Shown: positions 9,306 through 18,330, numbered from the stretch's first letter. The stretch: 41,190 bases of DNA from an uncultured Clostridia bacterium (GCA_946408995.1 CAMJUL010000031.1:1-41190), one strand, 5' to 3'. The notes: a model not told the origin generated them from the letters alone. Translations and numbers: made by a program.

Positions 9306-10388
9306 ATGAACGACACAGGAAGGCGTGCCCTTTTGAAAGGCCGGCGGGCGGCGGTGCTGCTTGCGGCCCTCTGGCTTGCGCTCTACGCGCCCCTTGAGGC
9401 GGGGGGAGAGACGGTGAGCAGGGTGTTTACCCCCTCGGGACAGCTGACTCCAGGGCGGGCGGACAGGGATTACTGGACCACGCCCATGGATATCCACGAC
9501 GAGGAGGCCGTCTGGCAGATGCTGATGGCGCCTTCGTATGTGCTCAGCGGCGGACAGCAGGAGCAGGTAACGCTTTACGCGCGGCCGGACGAGAAATCCG
9601 ACGCGGTGGGGGAGGTGACCTGTCAGAGCCAGGGGGTGCAGGTGCTCAAAGAGGACGAAAACGGCTGGACCCTCGTGCGCTGCTATTCCTCCTCCTTCCA
9701 TGACAGCAAAACGGAAAAATGGAACGAGCTGGTGGAGGGGTATGTGCCGACGGACCGCCTCAGGCGCCAGACGCCGGCCGCGGGGATGGGGTTGGTGGTG
9801 GACAAGCTGACCCAGCGCCTCTACGTGTTCCGGGAGGGAAAGCTGTTTTCCACCCTCCGGGTCTCCACGGGACTGAGCAACGAGCGGCAGCCCTATAACG
9901 AGACCCGCTCCGGGGAGTTTTTTCTGGTCAGCAAGGTGGGGGATTTCAAATCCGACAACATGACCTGCGAGATCGCCATCCGCTTCAACGCCGGGGATCT
10001 GATCCACCAGGTGCCCTACATCGGGGCGGACAAGGATTACGACCTGTGCGAGGGGAAATTGGGCCAGCGGGCCAGCCATGGCTGCGTCCGGGTCCAGCGC
10101 AAGCGGACGCCGGAGGGGGTCAACATGCGCTGGATCTGGAACAATTACGAGAAATGGACCAAGATCGTCATCTGGGAGGATCTGGAGGGGAGGACCCTGG
10201 AGGAAACGGACGGGGAGACCCTGGTGTACTACAACCCGAAAAAAGGCAGGTATTACCACCTGAAGGAGACCTGCTACGGGGTCCGGGAGGAGTACCTGCC
10301 CCTGACGCCCATCCCCTACGCGAGCCTGTATGAGACCCACACGAAGCTGAAGGAGTGCCCCTACTGCAACCCGCCTTCCAAAAGATGA
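9306..10388 (+). CDS. exported L,D-transpeptidase (YkuD domain) with C-terminal zinc-ribbon-like domain
   Basis: Likely cell-wall enzyme forming or editing 3-3 cross-links between meso-diaminopimelate residues. The 360-residue product begins with a signal peptide (basic start, hydrophobic segment at about 16-30). A region at about 75-150 reads like an SH3-type wall-binding domain (VTLYARPDEKS, GWTLVRCYSS). The YkuD domain follows at about 160-290, with an early His in LIHQVPY and the catalytic Cys in SHGCVRV. The last 50 residues hold YYHLKETC and CPYC, an H/C3 set that probably binds zinc. It is divergent from ddh. The ATG has a GGAATGAAAA context with AGGAAAGG upstream. Confidence 0.9.
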   Translation: MNDTGRRALLKGRRAAVLLAALWLALYAPLEAGGETVSRVFTPSGQLTPGRADRDYWTTPMDIHDEEAVWQMLMAPSYVLSGGQQEQVTLYARPDEKSDAVGEVTCQSQGVQVLKEDENGWTLVRCYSSSFHDSKTEKWNELVEGYVPTDRLRRQTPAAGMGLVVDKLTQRLYVFREGKLFSTLRVSTGLSNERQPYNETRSGEFFLVSKVGDFKSDNMTCEIAIRFNAGDLIHQVPYIGADKDYDLCEGKLGQRASHGCVRVQRKRTPEGVNMRWIWNNYEKWTKIVIWEDLEGRTLEETDGETLVYYNPKKGRYYHLKETCYGVREEYLPLTPIPYASLYETHTKLKECPYCNPPSKR

Positions 10389-10421
10389 CGCAAGGGTCCA
10401 AATATTGTCCCGGAAGGGCCT

Positions 10422-10450
10422 TGAATTCGGTTTCCCTTTGCTTTATAATA
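10422..10450 (+). promoter_or_regulatory. promoter of adk and the alpha operon
   Basis: TTGAAT (10422-10427), a 17-nt spacer and a perfect TATAAT (10445-10450) lie about 90 nt before adk. It shows that adk starts a transcript here instead of continuing from secY. Confidence 0.85.
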
Positions 10451-10540
10451 GGAAAAGCAATTTGCCCTCGCAATTTGCTGAGTTTTTGTTTGCTCAAACC
10501 GGCATGGCCGGTATCGACCTGAAAAAGGAGGATTTGAACA

Positions 10541-11173
10541 ATGAATATCATTTTTCTGGGACCTCCCGGTGCCGGCAAGGGAACGCACGCGCAGCGCCTG
10601 ACGCAGGAAATGGGCATTCCGCAGATCTCCACGGGGGAGATTCTCCGTGCCGCCATCCGTGAAGGGACGCCCACGGGCCTGCGCGCCAAAGCGTACACCG
10701 AAAAGGGCGAACTGGTTCCGGACGCGGTGGTCATCGACATCGTCAAAGAGCGTCTGGCCAAGGAAGACTGCAAGAACGGCTGCATTCTGGACGGCTTCCC
10801 CAGGACCGTGCCCCAGGCGGAAGCGCTGGCCACTTTTGCCGCCATCGACGCGGTGGTGAATTTCGTCCTGCCGGACGAGGCCATCATCCGCCGTCTCTCC
10901 GGACGCAGGGTCTGTCCCTCCTGCGGCCTGACTACCCATGTCAGCGCCCTGAACGGCAAGGACACCTGCCCGGAATGCGGCAGCAGGCTGATCCAGCGCA
11001 AGGACGACCTGCCGGAGACCGTGGAGAACCGCCTGAAAGTCTACAAGGAGCAGACGGAACCCCTGATCGCCTATTACCAGGGCAAGGGCAAGGTAAAGGA
11101 CATCCTGTGCGAAAACCACACCGTGGAGGAGAACCACGCGCAGGTGCGCGCGGCCCTGGGGCTGGATGCCTGA
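10541..11173 (+). CDS. adk: adenylate kinase, zinc-knuckle type
   Basis: Cytosolic enzyme interconverting ATP + AMP and 2 ADP. The 210-residue product starts with the P-loop GPPGAGKGT (7-15). The AMP-site stretch STGEILRAAI and the DGFPRT motif are present. The LID domain carries four cysteines (125, 128, 143, 146) in CPSC and CPEC pairs that bind a structural zinc, the form usual in Gram-positive bacteria. The ATG has an AAGGAGG site. In most Firmicutes adk lies between secY and map; here an L,D-transpeptidase gene is upstream and map is absent, while the KOW-protein gene follows about 30 nt later. Confidence 0.97.
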   Translation: MNIIFLGPPGAGKGTHAQRLTQEMGIPQISTGEILRAAIREGTPTGLRAKAYTEKGELVPDAVVIDIVKERLAKEDCKNGCILDGFPRTVPQAEALATFAAIDAVVNFVLPDEAIIRRLSGRRVCPSCGLTTHVSALNGKDTCPECGSRLIQRKDDLPETVENRLKVYKEQTEPLIAYYQGKGKVKDILCENHTVEENHAQVRAALGLDA

Positions 11174-11204
11174 GGCGGGCAAGAGGAGCCGCGGGGGACC
11201 GTAC

Positions 11205-11501
11205 TTGAAAATGAAGCCAGATATTTTGGAAGGAAGCGTAGTAATTTCACAAAAAGGGCGTGACAAAGGCAGGGTCTTTGTGGTATTATATTTGGTGGAC
11301 GCCGATTTTGTGATGCTCTGCGACGGGGACACCCGCAAGCAGGACCGCCTGAAGAAAAAAAGGCGCAAACATCTCAGGGCGCTGCCCGCGCAGCTTGCGG
11401 AAATCGTTTCTGCCAGCAGGGCGGGGACATGCAAAGATGCCGATATCCGCAAGGCATTGGAACCCTGGCGGGAATACGCCCGTCAGGTATGGACACGGTA
11501 G
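11205..11501 (+). CDS. KOW-domain RNA-binding protein (L14e/L27e-like)
   Basis: A small basic protein with an N-terminal KOW motif (EGSVVISQKGRDKGRVFVV) and a lysine/arginine-rich middle (RKQDRLKKKRRKH). This family is found in Clostridia just before infA and is presumed to bind RNA or the ribosome; its exact role is not established. The start is uncertain. TTG at 11205 has GGGGGA at a good distance, whereas ATG at 11211 would put that site about 12 nt away. It is followed after 15 nt by infA, so it is co-transcribed with the translation genes. Confidence 0.8.
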   Translation: MKMKPDILEGSVVISQKGRDKGRVFVVLYLVDADFVMLCDGDTRKQDRLKKKRRKHLRALPAQLAEIVSASRAGTCKDADIRKALEPWREYARQVWTR

Positions 11502-11516
11502 GGAGGGAATTACCTT

Positions 11517-11738
11517 TTGTCGAAGGATGATGTAATCGAAATGGAGGGCAAGGTCATTGAGGCGCTGCCCAACGCCATGTTCCAGGTGGAATTGCCCAAC
11601 GGACACCGGATCATGGCGCACATTTCCGGAAAGATGCGTATGAATTTTATCCGGATCTATCCCGGGGACAAGGTGACCATCGAGCTTTCCCCCTACGATC
11701 TGACGCGCGGGCGCATCACCTGGCGCAGCAAGAACTGA
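11517..11738 (+). CDS. infA: translation initiation factor IF-1
   Basis: A 73-residue single OB-fold protein that binds the ribosomal A site during initiation. Sequence features are [41 protein letters not shown] and [12 protein letters not shown], all typical of IF-1. The start codon is TTG, with GGGAGGG about 10 nt upstream; no ATG gives a full-length protein. It is part of the alpha operon between the KOW-protein gene and rpmJ. Confidence 0.97.
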   Translation: MSKDDVIEMEGKVIEALPNAMFQVELPNGHRIMAHISGKMRMNFIRIYPGDKVTIELSPYDLTRGRITWRSKN

Positions 11739-11996
<258 letters not shown>

Positions 11997-12260
11997 TGCA
12001 TCGCGGCCCGCTTCAGGGCCGCAACTGAACCGTTATGAACATCCTTCGCGGGCGGCTGCCCAAGGCTCCCCCTTGGGACCGCGGGGATTGCTCATAGAGC
12101 GAGACCCATACCCGCCCGGACCCCGGGCGGGCGAGCGCGTACAGGGTTGTGCCGCGCTCTTGTTTGAAAGCCGTCAGGGAAACACCGGGAAGATGCGTTA
12201 TCTACGCCGCATGTTCCTGTTTCCGGAGGCTCCTGATTTAACTGGAGGTGTAACCAACAC
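11997..12260 (+). promoter_or_regulatory. highly structured rpmJ-rpsM leader
   Basis: This 264-nt gap inside a ribosomal operon contains a series of perfect hairpins: 12003-12022 (7 bp), 12059-12077 (7 bp), 12111-12131 (9 bp, all GC) and 12133-12159 (7 bp). The rpsM ribosome site GGAGG (12244-12248) can pair with CTCC at 12230-12233. By analogy with S4 control of the alpha operon in other bacteria, it may be a ribosomal-protein-binding leader. That is inference. Confidence 0.45.
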
Positions 12261-12629
12261 ATGGCACGTATTGCAGGCGTTGATCTGCCCAGAGAAAAGC
12301 GCGTCGAGGCTGGTTTGAGGTACATTTACGGCATTGGTCCTTCCGTGGCCAAGCAGATCCTCGCCGAGACTGAAATCAATCCCGATACCCGGGTCAAGGA
12401 TCTCAACGAAAACGAGATCAGCAAACTGCGTGAGTACATCGAGCATCACCTGAAGGTGGAGGGCGATCTGCGCCGTGAAGTGTCCCTGAACATCAAGCGG
12501 CTGGTGGAGATCGGAAGCTATCGCGGCGTCCGTCATCGCCGGAATCTGCCCACCCGCGGACAGAACACCAAGAACAACGCGCGCACCCGCAAGGGCCCCA
12601 AGCGCATCGTGGGCAATAAGAAGAAGTAA
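12261..12629 (+). CDS. rpsM: 30S ribosomal protein S13
   Basis: A 122-residue small-subunit head protein that contacts tRNA and helps form the bridge to the large subunit. [16 protein letters not shown], the YGIG segment and the [14 protein letters not shown] stretch with a basic tail ending KKK are diagnostic. GGAGGTG lies upstream of the ATG at good spacing. It is the first gene after the structured 264-nt gap, the position where S4-dependent translational control acts in the Escherichia coli alpha operon. Confidence 0.98.
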   Translation: MARIAGVDLPREKRVEAGLRYIYGIGPSVAKQILAETEINPDTRVKDLNENEISKLREYIEHHLKVEGDLRREVSLNIKRLVEIGSYRGVRHRRNLPTRGQNTKNNARTRKGPKRIVGNKKK

Positions 12630-12734
12630 CCGTTTTTCAGGCTCCTTTCCCTGGAAAGGGCCGGGGAGACCCATTTCTTTCAAGGTCCTGCGAAGGACTT
12701 CATTACCCCGTCTTTGGGGTTCGGAGGGATAATA

Positions 12735-13136
12735 ATGGCACCCAAGAAAACACTCAAGAAGGTAAGCCGCAAACGCCGTGAAAAGAAACTGGTCGAACAT
12801 GGCGTTGTGCATATCAGTTCTTCTTTCAACAATACCATCGTGACCATTACCGATGTCAACGGCAACGCCCTGTCCTGGGCCAGCGCCGGCGGCATGGGTT
12901 TCCGCGGCAACAAAAAGTCCACGCCGTTCGCCGCTCAGATGGCTGCCGAAGCCGCCGCCAAGGCGACCCAGGAATTCGGCCTCAGGAGTGTGGACGTGCT
13001 GGTGAAGGGCCCCGGCTCCGGCCGTGAAGCCGCCATCCGTGCGCTGCAGACGGCCGGTCTGGATGTGACCATGATCAAGGACGTGACGCCCATTCCCCAC
13101 AACGGATGCCGTCCGCCCAAGCGTCGCCGCGTGTAA
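12735..13136 (+). CDS. rpsK: 30S ribosomal protein S11
   Basis: A 133-residue protein of the small-subunit platform. The [18 protein letters not shown] start of the core fold and the C-terminal [15 protein letters not shown] are diagnostic. I chose the ATG at 12735 (MAPKKTLKK) because GGAGGG sits 8-9 nt upstream; an in-frame ATG seven codons earlier has no site. The 105-nt gap from rpsM contains small hairpins (one with stem gtcct/aggac). rpsD follows after 19 nt. Confidence 0.98.
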   Translation: MAPKKTLKKVSRKRREKKLVEHGVVHISSSFNNTIVTITDVNGNALSWASAGGMGFRGNKKSTPFAAQMAAEAAAKATQEFGLRSVDVLVKGPGSGREAAIRALQTAGLDVTMIKDVTPIPHNGCRPPKRRRV

Positions 13137-13155
13137 TTGAAGGAGGACATGAACG

Positions 13156-13755
13156 ATGGCTATCAATAAGCAGCCCGTCGCCAAGAAGTGCCACAGCTTT
13201 GGCATTTCTCCCGCTGTGATGGGATACGGCAAGAAAACTACCAAACGCAACCCCGGCGGCAATCGCCGTCGCAAGGTTTCCGAATACGGCACCCAGCTGC
13301 AGGAAAAGCAGAAGGTCAAGTTTGTTTACGGCGTGCTGGAAAAGCAGTTCCGCAAGGTGTTTGAGCGCGCTTCCAGAATGGAAGAAGGCACCACGGGCGA
13401 GAACATGCTCAAGCTCCTTGAGCTCCGCCTGGACAACGTGGTCTTCCGTCTTGGCCTGGCCAAGACCCGCCGTCAGGCCCGTCAGTATGTCGTGCACGGC
13501 CATATCCGTGTCAACGGCATCAAGGTGGACATCCCTTCCTATCAGGTGAAGGTGAACGACGTGATCACCCTGCGCCAGCGCAGCATCGAAATGGAAATGT
13601 TCAAGGCGCTCCGGGAAGGTACCGGCAATGTGCTGCCCAAGTGGCTGACCTTTGACGCCCCCAACCTGAAGGGCACCGTCGTGGCGCTGCCCAGCCGCGA
13701 GGACATCGACCTGCAGGTACAGGAGAACATGATCGTCGAATTCTACTCCCGTTAA
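13156..13755 (+). CDS. rpsD: 30S ribosomal protein S4, zinc-free form
   Basis: A 199-residue primary 16S rRNA-binding protein that nucleates small-subunit assembly and in several bacteria represses its own operon. The S4 RNA-binding domain is clear (LELRLDNVVFRLGLAKTRR, RQYVVHGHIRVNG). The N-terminal region has only one cysteine (KKCHSFG) in place of the CxxC zinc knuckle, so it is the C-minus form. An AAGGAGG site precedes the ATG. It lies between rpsK and rpoA in the standard order. Confidence 0.97.
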   Translation: MAINKQPVAKKCHSFGISPAVMGYGKKTTKRNPGGNRRRKVSEYGTQLQEKQKVKFVYGVLEKQFRKVFERASRMEEGTTGENMLKLLELRLDNVVFRLGLAKTRRQARQYVVHGHIRVNGIKVDIPSYQVKVNDVITLRQRSIEMEMFKALREGTGNVLPKWLTFDAPNLKGTVVALPSREDIDLQVQENMIVEFYSR

Positions 13756-13817
13756 TGATCCCTTTGTTCGTGATGCATTTCATCAACCTGAGGGACCCGA
13801 TAGGAGGATAAATCAAC

Positions 13818-14765
13818 GTGATCCAGGAAATCCAAAAGGCCCACATCGAGTGTACCAAGGCAACGGAAGACGGTACCTACGGCTGCTTCATTATCGAGCC
13901 CCTGGAGCGGGGATTTGGGCACACGCTGGGGAATTCCCTCCGGCGGGTGCTGATCAATTCCCTTCCCGGCGCGGCGGTGACCAGTGTGCAGATCGACGGT
14001 GTGCAGCATGAGTTCTCCACGGTTCCGGGAGTCAAAGAAGACGTGACCGAACTGATCCTGAACCTGAAAAATCTTTCCGTAAGGCTTTACAGCGAAGAAG
14101 GAAAGCGGGCGGAGATCAACGCGGTCGGGCCCGGAGAGGTGACCGCCGGTGACATCAAGGTGGACGACGAGGTGGAGATCATCAATACCGACCTTCACAT
14201 TGCGACCCTTTCCGCCGGTGCCCAGCTGCATATTCAGATGACGATGGATCATGGCCGCGGATATGTTTCTTCAGACAAGAACAAAAACGCCTCGATGCCT
14301 ATCGGTACCATTCCGATCGATTCCATCTACACGCCGATCCGCAAAGTCAACTATGAAATTGAGGATACCCGTGTCGGACAGGCGACGGACTATGACAGAC
14401 TGACGTTGGAGGTATGGACGGACGGAAGCGTACAGCCGGACGAAGCCATTTCCCAGGCTGCGCGGATCCTGACGGACCAGCTTTCGCTGTTCACCGGTCT
14501 GAACGATCAAACCCTGCCCCAGAACAAAGTTGAGCCCGAGGACGACAAGAAGGACAAGGTGATGGAAATGACCATCGAAGACCTTGACCTGTCCGTCCGC
14601 GCCTACAACTGCCTGAAGCGCGCCGGCATCAATACCGTGGCTGAGCTTGTACAGCGCAACCAGGAGGATATGATGAAGGTCCGCAACCTGGGCAAAAAGA
14701 GCTTGGAAGAAGTGGAACAGAAGCTTCAGGGCCTCGGCCTTGGGCTGCGTCCCACCGAAGAGTGA
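13818..14765 (+). CDS. rpoA: RNA polymerase alpha subunit
   Basis: A 315-residue subunit that dimerises to start RNA polymerase assembly. The N-terminal domain contains [25 protein letters not shown]. The C-terminal domain (about 245-315), which contacts UP elements and activators, has the two helix-hairpin-helix stretches ending [14 protein letters not shown]. The start is GTG, with TAGGAGG 8-9 nt upstream; the length matches the family. rplQ follows after 15 nt. Confidence 0.98.
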   Translation: MIQEIQKAHIECTKATEDGTYGCFIIEPLERGFGHTLGNSLRRVLINSLPGAAVTSVQIDGVQHEFSTVPGVKEDVTELILNLKNLSVRLYSEEGKRAEINAVGPGEVTAGDIKVDDEVEIINTDLHIATLSAGAQLHIQMTMDHGRGYVSSDKNKNASMPIGTIPIDSIYTPIRKVNYEIEDTRVGQATDYDRLTLEVWTDGSVQPDEAISQAARILTDQLSLFTGLNDQTLPQNKVEPEDDKKDKVMEMTIEDLDLSVRAYNCLKRAGINTVAELVQRNQEDMMKVRNLGKKSLEEVEQKLQGLGLGLRPTEE

Positions 14766-14780
14766 TAGGAGGAATTCCCC

Positions 14781-15293
14781 ATGGCAACTGAGCGCAAGCT
14801 GGGACGTACAGCGAGCCAGCGCAAAGCGATGCTCCGCAACCTGACCACCAACCTGCTTTGGTACGGCCGCATTGAGACCACCGAAGCCAAGGCCAAGGAA
14901 GTGCGCGCCATCGCCGATAAAATGATCACTTTGGCCATCAACACCTACGACAAGACGGTCGAGGTGGAGAAAGAATTCAGCAACGAAAAGCAGCAGATCG
15001 TCAAGCAGACCTTTGTCAATGACCTGCCCGAGAAACTGCATGCCCGCCGGCTGATGATGGCCTATCTCTATGAGATCAAGGAACTGAAAAAGTCCGACGA
15101 GAACAAGCGTGAATACCGTGAGCGCACCAAGGACAACAAGCATCCCGTAGTGGAGAAGCTGTTCAGGGAATACGGCCCCAAGTACCGCGCCCGCAACCAG
15201 GAAAAGGGCTGCGCCGGCGGATACTGCCGCATCTACAAGCTGGGCCCCCGCCGCGGTGACGCCGCCGAGCGCGTGATCATCGAGCTGGTCTGA
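14781..15293 (+). CDS. rplQ: 50S ribosomal protein L17
   Basis: A large-subunit protein near the exit tunnel. The N-terminal [19 protein letters not shown] and the C-terminal [20 protein letters not shown]-like segment are diagnostic. At 170 residues it is longer than the usual 115-125. The extra is a charged insertion around residues 75-125 ([21 protein letters not shown]), a long-insert form seen in some Clostridia. AGGAGG precedes the ATG. It is the last gene of the operon and is followed by a strong terminator. Confidence 0.96.
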   Translation: MATERKLGRTASQRKAMLRNLTTNLLWYGRIETTEAKAKEVRAIADKMITLAINTYDKTVEVEKEFSNEKQQIVKQTFVNDLPEKLHARRLMMAYLYEIKELKKSDENKREYRERTKDNKHPVVEKLFREYGPKYRARNQEKGCAGGYCRIYKLGPRRGDAAERVIIELV

Positions 15294-15309
15294 TAAAACA
15301 ACCGTAACA

Positions 15310-15344
15310 GCAAAAAGGCTGCCGCACCGCGGCAGCCTTTTTGC
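15310..15344. terminator. bidirectional terminator after rplQ
   Basis: A perfect 16-bp stem (15310-15325 with 15329-15344) has a 3-nt loop. The stem carries T5 on its 3' side in both directions, so it can end both the alpha operon and the convergent transglutaminase-like gene, whose stop is four nt away. Confidence 0.9.
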
Positions 15345-15347
15345 TGT

Positions 15348-16208
15348 TCACATGGGATAAGGAAGGCGGGTCTTTAACAGCTCCTCCGGGCGAATACAGC
15401 ATTGGGCAGGATCCGGGCCGTCTTCCCGGTCCATCCAGGTCAGGTCCAGATAAAGGGTCTCGCCGTCGATCTCCAGGGTGTTAAAGGTGTGGATGGCGCC
15501 GGTCTCCAGCACGGTCCCGTTCTGATAGCCGGCCTTCAGGTCCAGAAGCGAGGCGGTCAGGTAAAAGGCGTCGCTGTAGCCCTGGCAGTTGGCAAAACCT
15601 TCGCTGAGAGCGCCAAGACAGCTCTTTTCATGGCCGCCTCCCGTCCCCGGAAGCGCAAAGGAAAGACGGTTGCACAAAAGGGCGCACAGGGCAAAGATCC
15701 TTTCCCGGTCCGTCTTTCCCTTTCCTGCTTCCCGGGCAATGGAAAGCGCTTCCCTAAGGCAGGATCGTTCCTCCTCCGTCAGGGAGGAAAGATCGCCGGA
15801 TCGATAGGCGTCCAGCAGCCGGACGCCGTCCCGGTAGGTGAACGCCAGAAGAACACACACATCCGCCCCGTTGTCCGCTGTGCCATAGGAAAGGGTGAAC
15901 ACCTCGGGAAGGGCGTAAATCAGGTTCCAGAGGGAATCCTGCAGGTCAAAGCCGGGGACGCCGCGATCCTCCAGCAAGGGGCGCTCTTCAAGCAGCGCGG
16001 CCCTGGGGACAAGGAAGAGGACCTCCCGGCGTCCCTCACGGACCCATTGACGGAGAAGCGAGAAGGCCTCCGGAAAAGAGGAAGCCCTTGGCGGGGACAG
16101 GGCACAGGCAGAGGACAGGAGGAAACAAACAGCAAGGAACACATGGAAAGCCGTCCGGAAGGCTTTCCGGACGGCGGGACTCCCAAAGAGGTGAGAGACG
16201 GAACTCAT
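15348..16208 (-). CDS. secreted transglutaminase-like protein
   Basis: A 286-residue product with an N-terminal signal segment (FHVFLAVCFLLSSACALS) and a C-terminal transglutaminase-like domain. The Cys of NCQGYSD, the His of IHTFN and the Asp of YLDLTWMD form the expected Cys-His-Asp triad. The LSSAC sequence is a poor lipobox because Ser occupies the -3 position, so export or membrane anchoring by the helix is more likely than lipidation. Such proteins may hydrolyse or ligate peptides at the wall; the substrate is unknown. The ATG at 16208 overlaps the TGA of the upstream nucleotidyltransferase gene (ATGA), which implies translational coupling. Confidence 0.8.
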   Translation of the reverse strand: MSSVSHLFGSPAVRKAFRTAFHVFLAVCFLLSSACALSPPRASSFPEAFSLLRQWVREGRREVLFLVPRAALLEERPLLEDRGVPGFDLQDSLWNLIYALPEVFTLSYGTADNGADVCVLLAFTYRDGVRLLDAYRSGDLSSLTEEERSCLREALSIAREAGKGKTDRERIFALCALLCNRLSFALPGTGGGHEKSCLGALSEGFANCQGYSDAFYLTASLLDLKAGYQNGTVLETGAIHTFNTLEIDGETLYLDLTWMDREDGPDPAQCCIRPEELLKTRLPYPM

Positions 16209-17122
16209 TGGAAATCGCTGAACAGGGGACGGGCATAGACCCCCTGGTCCGCGAGGCCCTTCAGGGCAGCGGCAACGGCATCCTTGTCCTCTTTGTAGGT
16301 GACGCCGAACCATTTGTCCCCGGTGGGCAGCACGTCCACGGTGACCTTGCCCTGGCTGAGCAGCTGGCCGATGTAGACCGGCAGGAGGTATTCGTCCTTC
16401 AGGGGATCCTTCAGGTCGGAAAGGAAATCCACAAACCCCCTGGCCATGTTGTCCATGAAGGCGGGGTTCAGGCCCCACATGTTCATGGAGACCGGCATGG
16501 TGGGCTCAAGACGCACGCCGTCTGCCTCGGGGCCCTGGGGGGTCTTGATGATGTTCTTGGTTTCGCGCACGCTGACCAGACGGCCGTTTTCGGTGGCGCA
16601 CAGGCCGCGGGTGACCGAACCGTTGTCGGAAAGGGTGTTTTCAAGCACGAAGCCGGCCATGCAAAGGGCGGAGGCGTCCTTGGGATCGCTGCTCTTAAGG
16701 AAAGCGGCCAGACGCACGTAGGCCTCCTTGCCGTAGTAGTCGTCGGCGTTGATGACGGCGAAGGGTCCGTGGACCTTGTCCTTCGCGGCCAGGACAGCCT
16801 GGCAGGTCCCCCAGGGCTTTTTGCGGCCTTCCGGCACACTGAAGCCTTCCGGCAGGGCGGACAGTTCCTGGAAAACATAATCGCACTGGACGCCCTTGGC
16901 GGCGCAGACCTTTTCGATCCGGTCGCCGATGATGGAGCGGAATTCGCTTTCGATATCCCTGCGGATGACAAAGACAACCTGGTCAAAACCGGCCTCGATG
17001 GCGTCATGGATGGAATAATCCATGATGATCTCGCCGTCCGGGCCGACCTTTTCCAACTGTTTGATGCCGCCGCCGAAACGGGACCCGATGCCGGCGGCCA
17101 TGATCACAAGCGCGGTTTTCAT
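16205..17122 (-). CDS. NTP-transferase-type nucleotidyltransferase
   Basis: A 305-residue GT-A/NTP-transferase enzyme that probably makes a nucleotide-activated sugar or alcohol. The N-terminal MAAGIGSRFGGGIKQ is the nucleotide-binding signature, and the metal-binding INADDYYG and the WFGVTYKEDK segment follow. It is close in layout to sugar-1-phosphate or choline-phosphate transferases, but I cannot fix the substrate. The ATG at 17122 was chosen because AGGAGG lies eight nt upstream; an in-frame start 12 codons earlier has none. It overlaps the next gene by four nt. Confidence 0.82.
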   Translation of the reverse strand: MKTALVIMAAGIGSRFGGGIKQLEKVGPDGEIIMDYSIHDAIEAGFDQVVFVIRRDIESEFRSIIGDRIEKVCAAKGVQCDYVFQELSALPEGFSVPEGRKKPWGTCQAVLAAKDKVHGPFAVINADDYYGKEAYVRLAAFLKSSDPKDASALCMAGFVLENTLSDNGSVTRGLCATENGRLVSVRETKNIIKTPQGPEADGVRLEPTMPVSMNMWGLNPAFMDNMARGFVDFLSDLKDPLKDEYLLPVYIGQLLSQGKVTVDVLPTGDKWFGVTYKEDKDAVAAALKGLADQGVYARPLFSDFQ

Positions 17123-17241
17123 TCTGTATTCCTCCTGACAAATAGTGGGATCGGACAAATGGGGACCGCGGCTTCAGCAGGAAGGACCTGACTGAAAGCC
17201 GGGCTTCCAAAAAGAATCAATTCGATCCGAAAATAGGAAAT

Positions 17242-17261
17242 CCTGCCTGAAGGATGGCAGG
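17242..17261 (-). terminator. possible terminator after the esterase gene
   Basis: Two short GC hairpins lie in the 191-nt gap: 17279-17284 with 17292-17297, and 17242-17247 with 17256-17261. In minus-strand reading the second is followed by ATTTCCTATTTT. Either could stop transcription from the esterase gene; the T tract is weak. Confidence 0.4.
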
Positions 17262-17313
17262 GAAGCAAATTTTGCCTGCCCGGGAAAAACGCCCGGGAGG
17301 ATCAAGGGGGTGC

Positions 17314-18051
17314 TCAGCAAAAGGAGGAGAGGAAGTAGGGCAGCTGCTTTTTCCACCAGTACCAGTCGTGGGCCACGTCAAACCCCCAGTAATCCACCCA
17401 GGCCCGGACGCCCTTGGTGCGAAGGATGGAATCAAACCGGCGCGTCCCCTCCAGCAGGGGGCCTTCCCAGGCGCCCTGCCCGACGCAGAGGATGATGTTC
17501 CTTTGATTGTAGAGGGAAAGATAGGGGTGGTCTGCAGGCATGCCGGAAAGGGAACGGCAGGGGTCGTTGAGGTAGACCAGGTCGTCGCAGTAATCGCCGA
17601 AAAAACCGGAGGTGTCATAGGTGCCGCTCAGGGCGATAACGCCCCGGAAGAGCTCCGGGAAACGGAAAAACACATTGGCCGCGTGGTAAGCGCCCATGGA
17701 AAATCCGCAGGGGAGCAGGGGATCGTTGTTCTGACAGAGCGCGTGGATACGCGGGACCAGCTCCCGGACGATATAGCGCACATACGCCTCATGCCGGAGG
17801 ATGCGCGCCCTCGGGTCCCCCTCCAGGTCGGAGACGGTCTCCCGGTCCACTGTGTCCACGGTGAACAGCCTTAGACGGCCGCTGTCCAGGAAGGGGGCAA
17901 GCACGCCGGGCATGTCAAAGCCCTCCCATTCATAGAAGGTGCCGTTTTGGCAGGGGAAAGCCAGCATGGCAAGGCCCGCGTGCCCGTAGCTTTTGAATTC
18001 CATGTGCCTGCCCAGCTCGAAGGAATAGTCCTTGTAGTAGTCGATACGCAT
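17314..18051 (-). CDS. alpha/beta-hydrolase, putative esterase family
   Basis: A 245-residue cytosolic hydrolase without a signal peptide. The nucleophile elbow GFSMGAY places the catalytic serine at residue 118. His228 in VAHDWYWWKKQL is the likely catalytic histidine, and the Asp is probably in the intervening region. This layout matches the esterase-D/feruloyl-esterase-like group common in gut anaerobes. The substrate may be an acyl ester on a polysaccharide, or another ester. The ATG has AAAGGA about 12 nt upstream. It has its own promoter and is divergent from the ATP-grasp gene. Confidence 0.82.
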   Translation of the reverse strand: MRIDYYKDYSFELGRHMEFKSYGHAGLAMLAFPCQNGTFYEWEGFDMPGVLAPFLDSGRLRLFTVDTVDRETVSDLEGDPRARILRHEAYVRYIVRELVPRIHALCQNNDPLLPCGFSMGAYHAANVFFRFPELFRGVIALSGTYDTSGFFGDYCDDLVYLNDPCRSLSGMPADHPYLSLYNQRNIILCVGQGAWEGPLLEGTRRFDSILRTKGVRAWVDYWGFDVAHDWYWWKKQLPYFLSSFC

Positions 18052-18101
18052 TTTGCAAAGCTGTCCTTTCCGGGTGAAGTGGGGCCAAACAAACCTTCCT
18101 T

Positions 18102-18130
18102 ATTGTACCAGAGCGGGGGAAGGGACGCAA
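18102..18130 (-). promoter_or_regulatory. esterase promoter
   Basis: Minus-strand TTGCGT (18130-18125), a 17-nt spacer ending in TGG, and TACAAT (18107-18102) form an extended -10 promoter about 50 nt before the ATG. Confidence 0.75.
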
Positions 18131-18239
18131 GTATGGAAGCGCTTGGACTGATGCGGAAAAGCAGGGGCCGGAGGGGACAGACTGTTTTTTGCGGGGCAGG
18201 GCGATTTGTGCGATTTGCGGGGATTGGGGGCGGGAACGC

Positions 18240-18268
18240 TTGCAAAACGAAAGGAAAAGATGTAATGT
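18240..18268 (+). promoter_or_regulatory. promoter of ATP-grasp gene
   Basis: TTGCAA (18240-18245), a 17-nt spacer ending in ATG, and TAATGT (18263-18268) lie about 60 nt before the start at 18331. The -10 is only a partial match. Confidence 0.45.
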
Positions 18269-18330
18269 AAAGAGAGCGGAAAAGGCGATGGAAGCGCCTG
18301 CCGCAGAGAGAGAGCAGAAAGGGATACCGT

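Noticed and set aside
9129-10340. Open frame of 403 codons on the minus strand opposite the L,D-transpeptidase
   Set aside because: The plus-strand frame has a signal peptide, the SHGCVRV motif and a promoter; the minus frame has no recognisable domain.
12003-12159. CRISPR-like or REP array suggested by consecutive hairpins
   Set aside because: The stems differ in sequence and spacing, so they are not repeats; a structured leader is the simpler reading.
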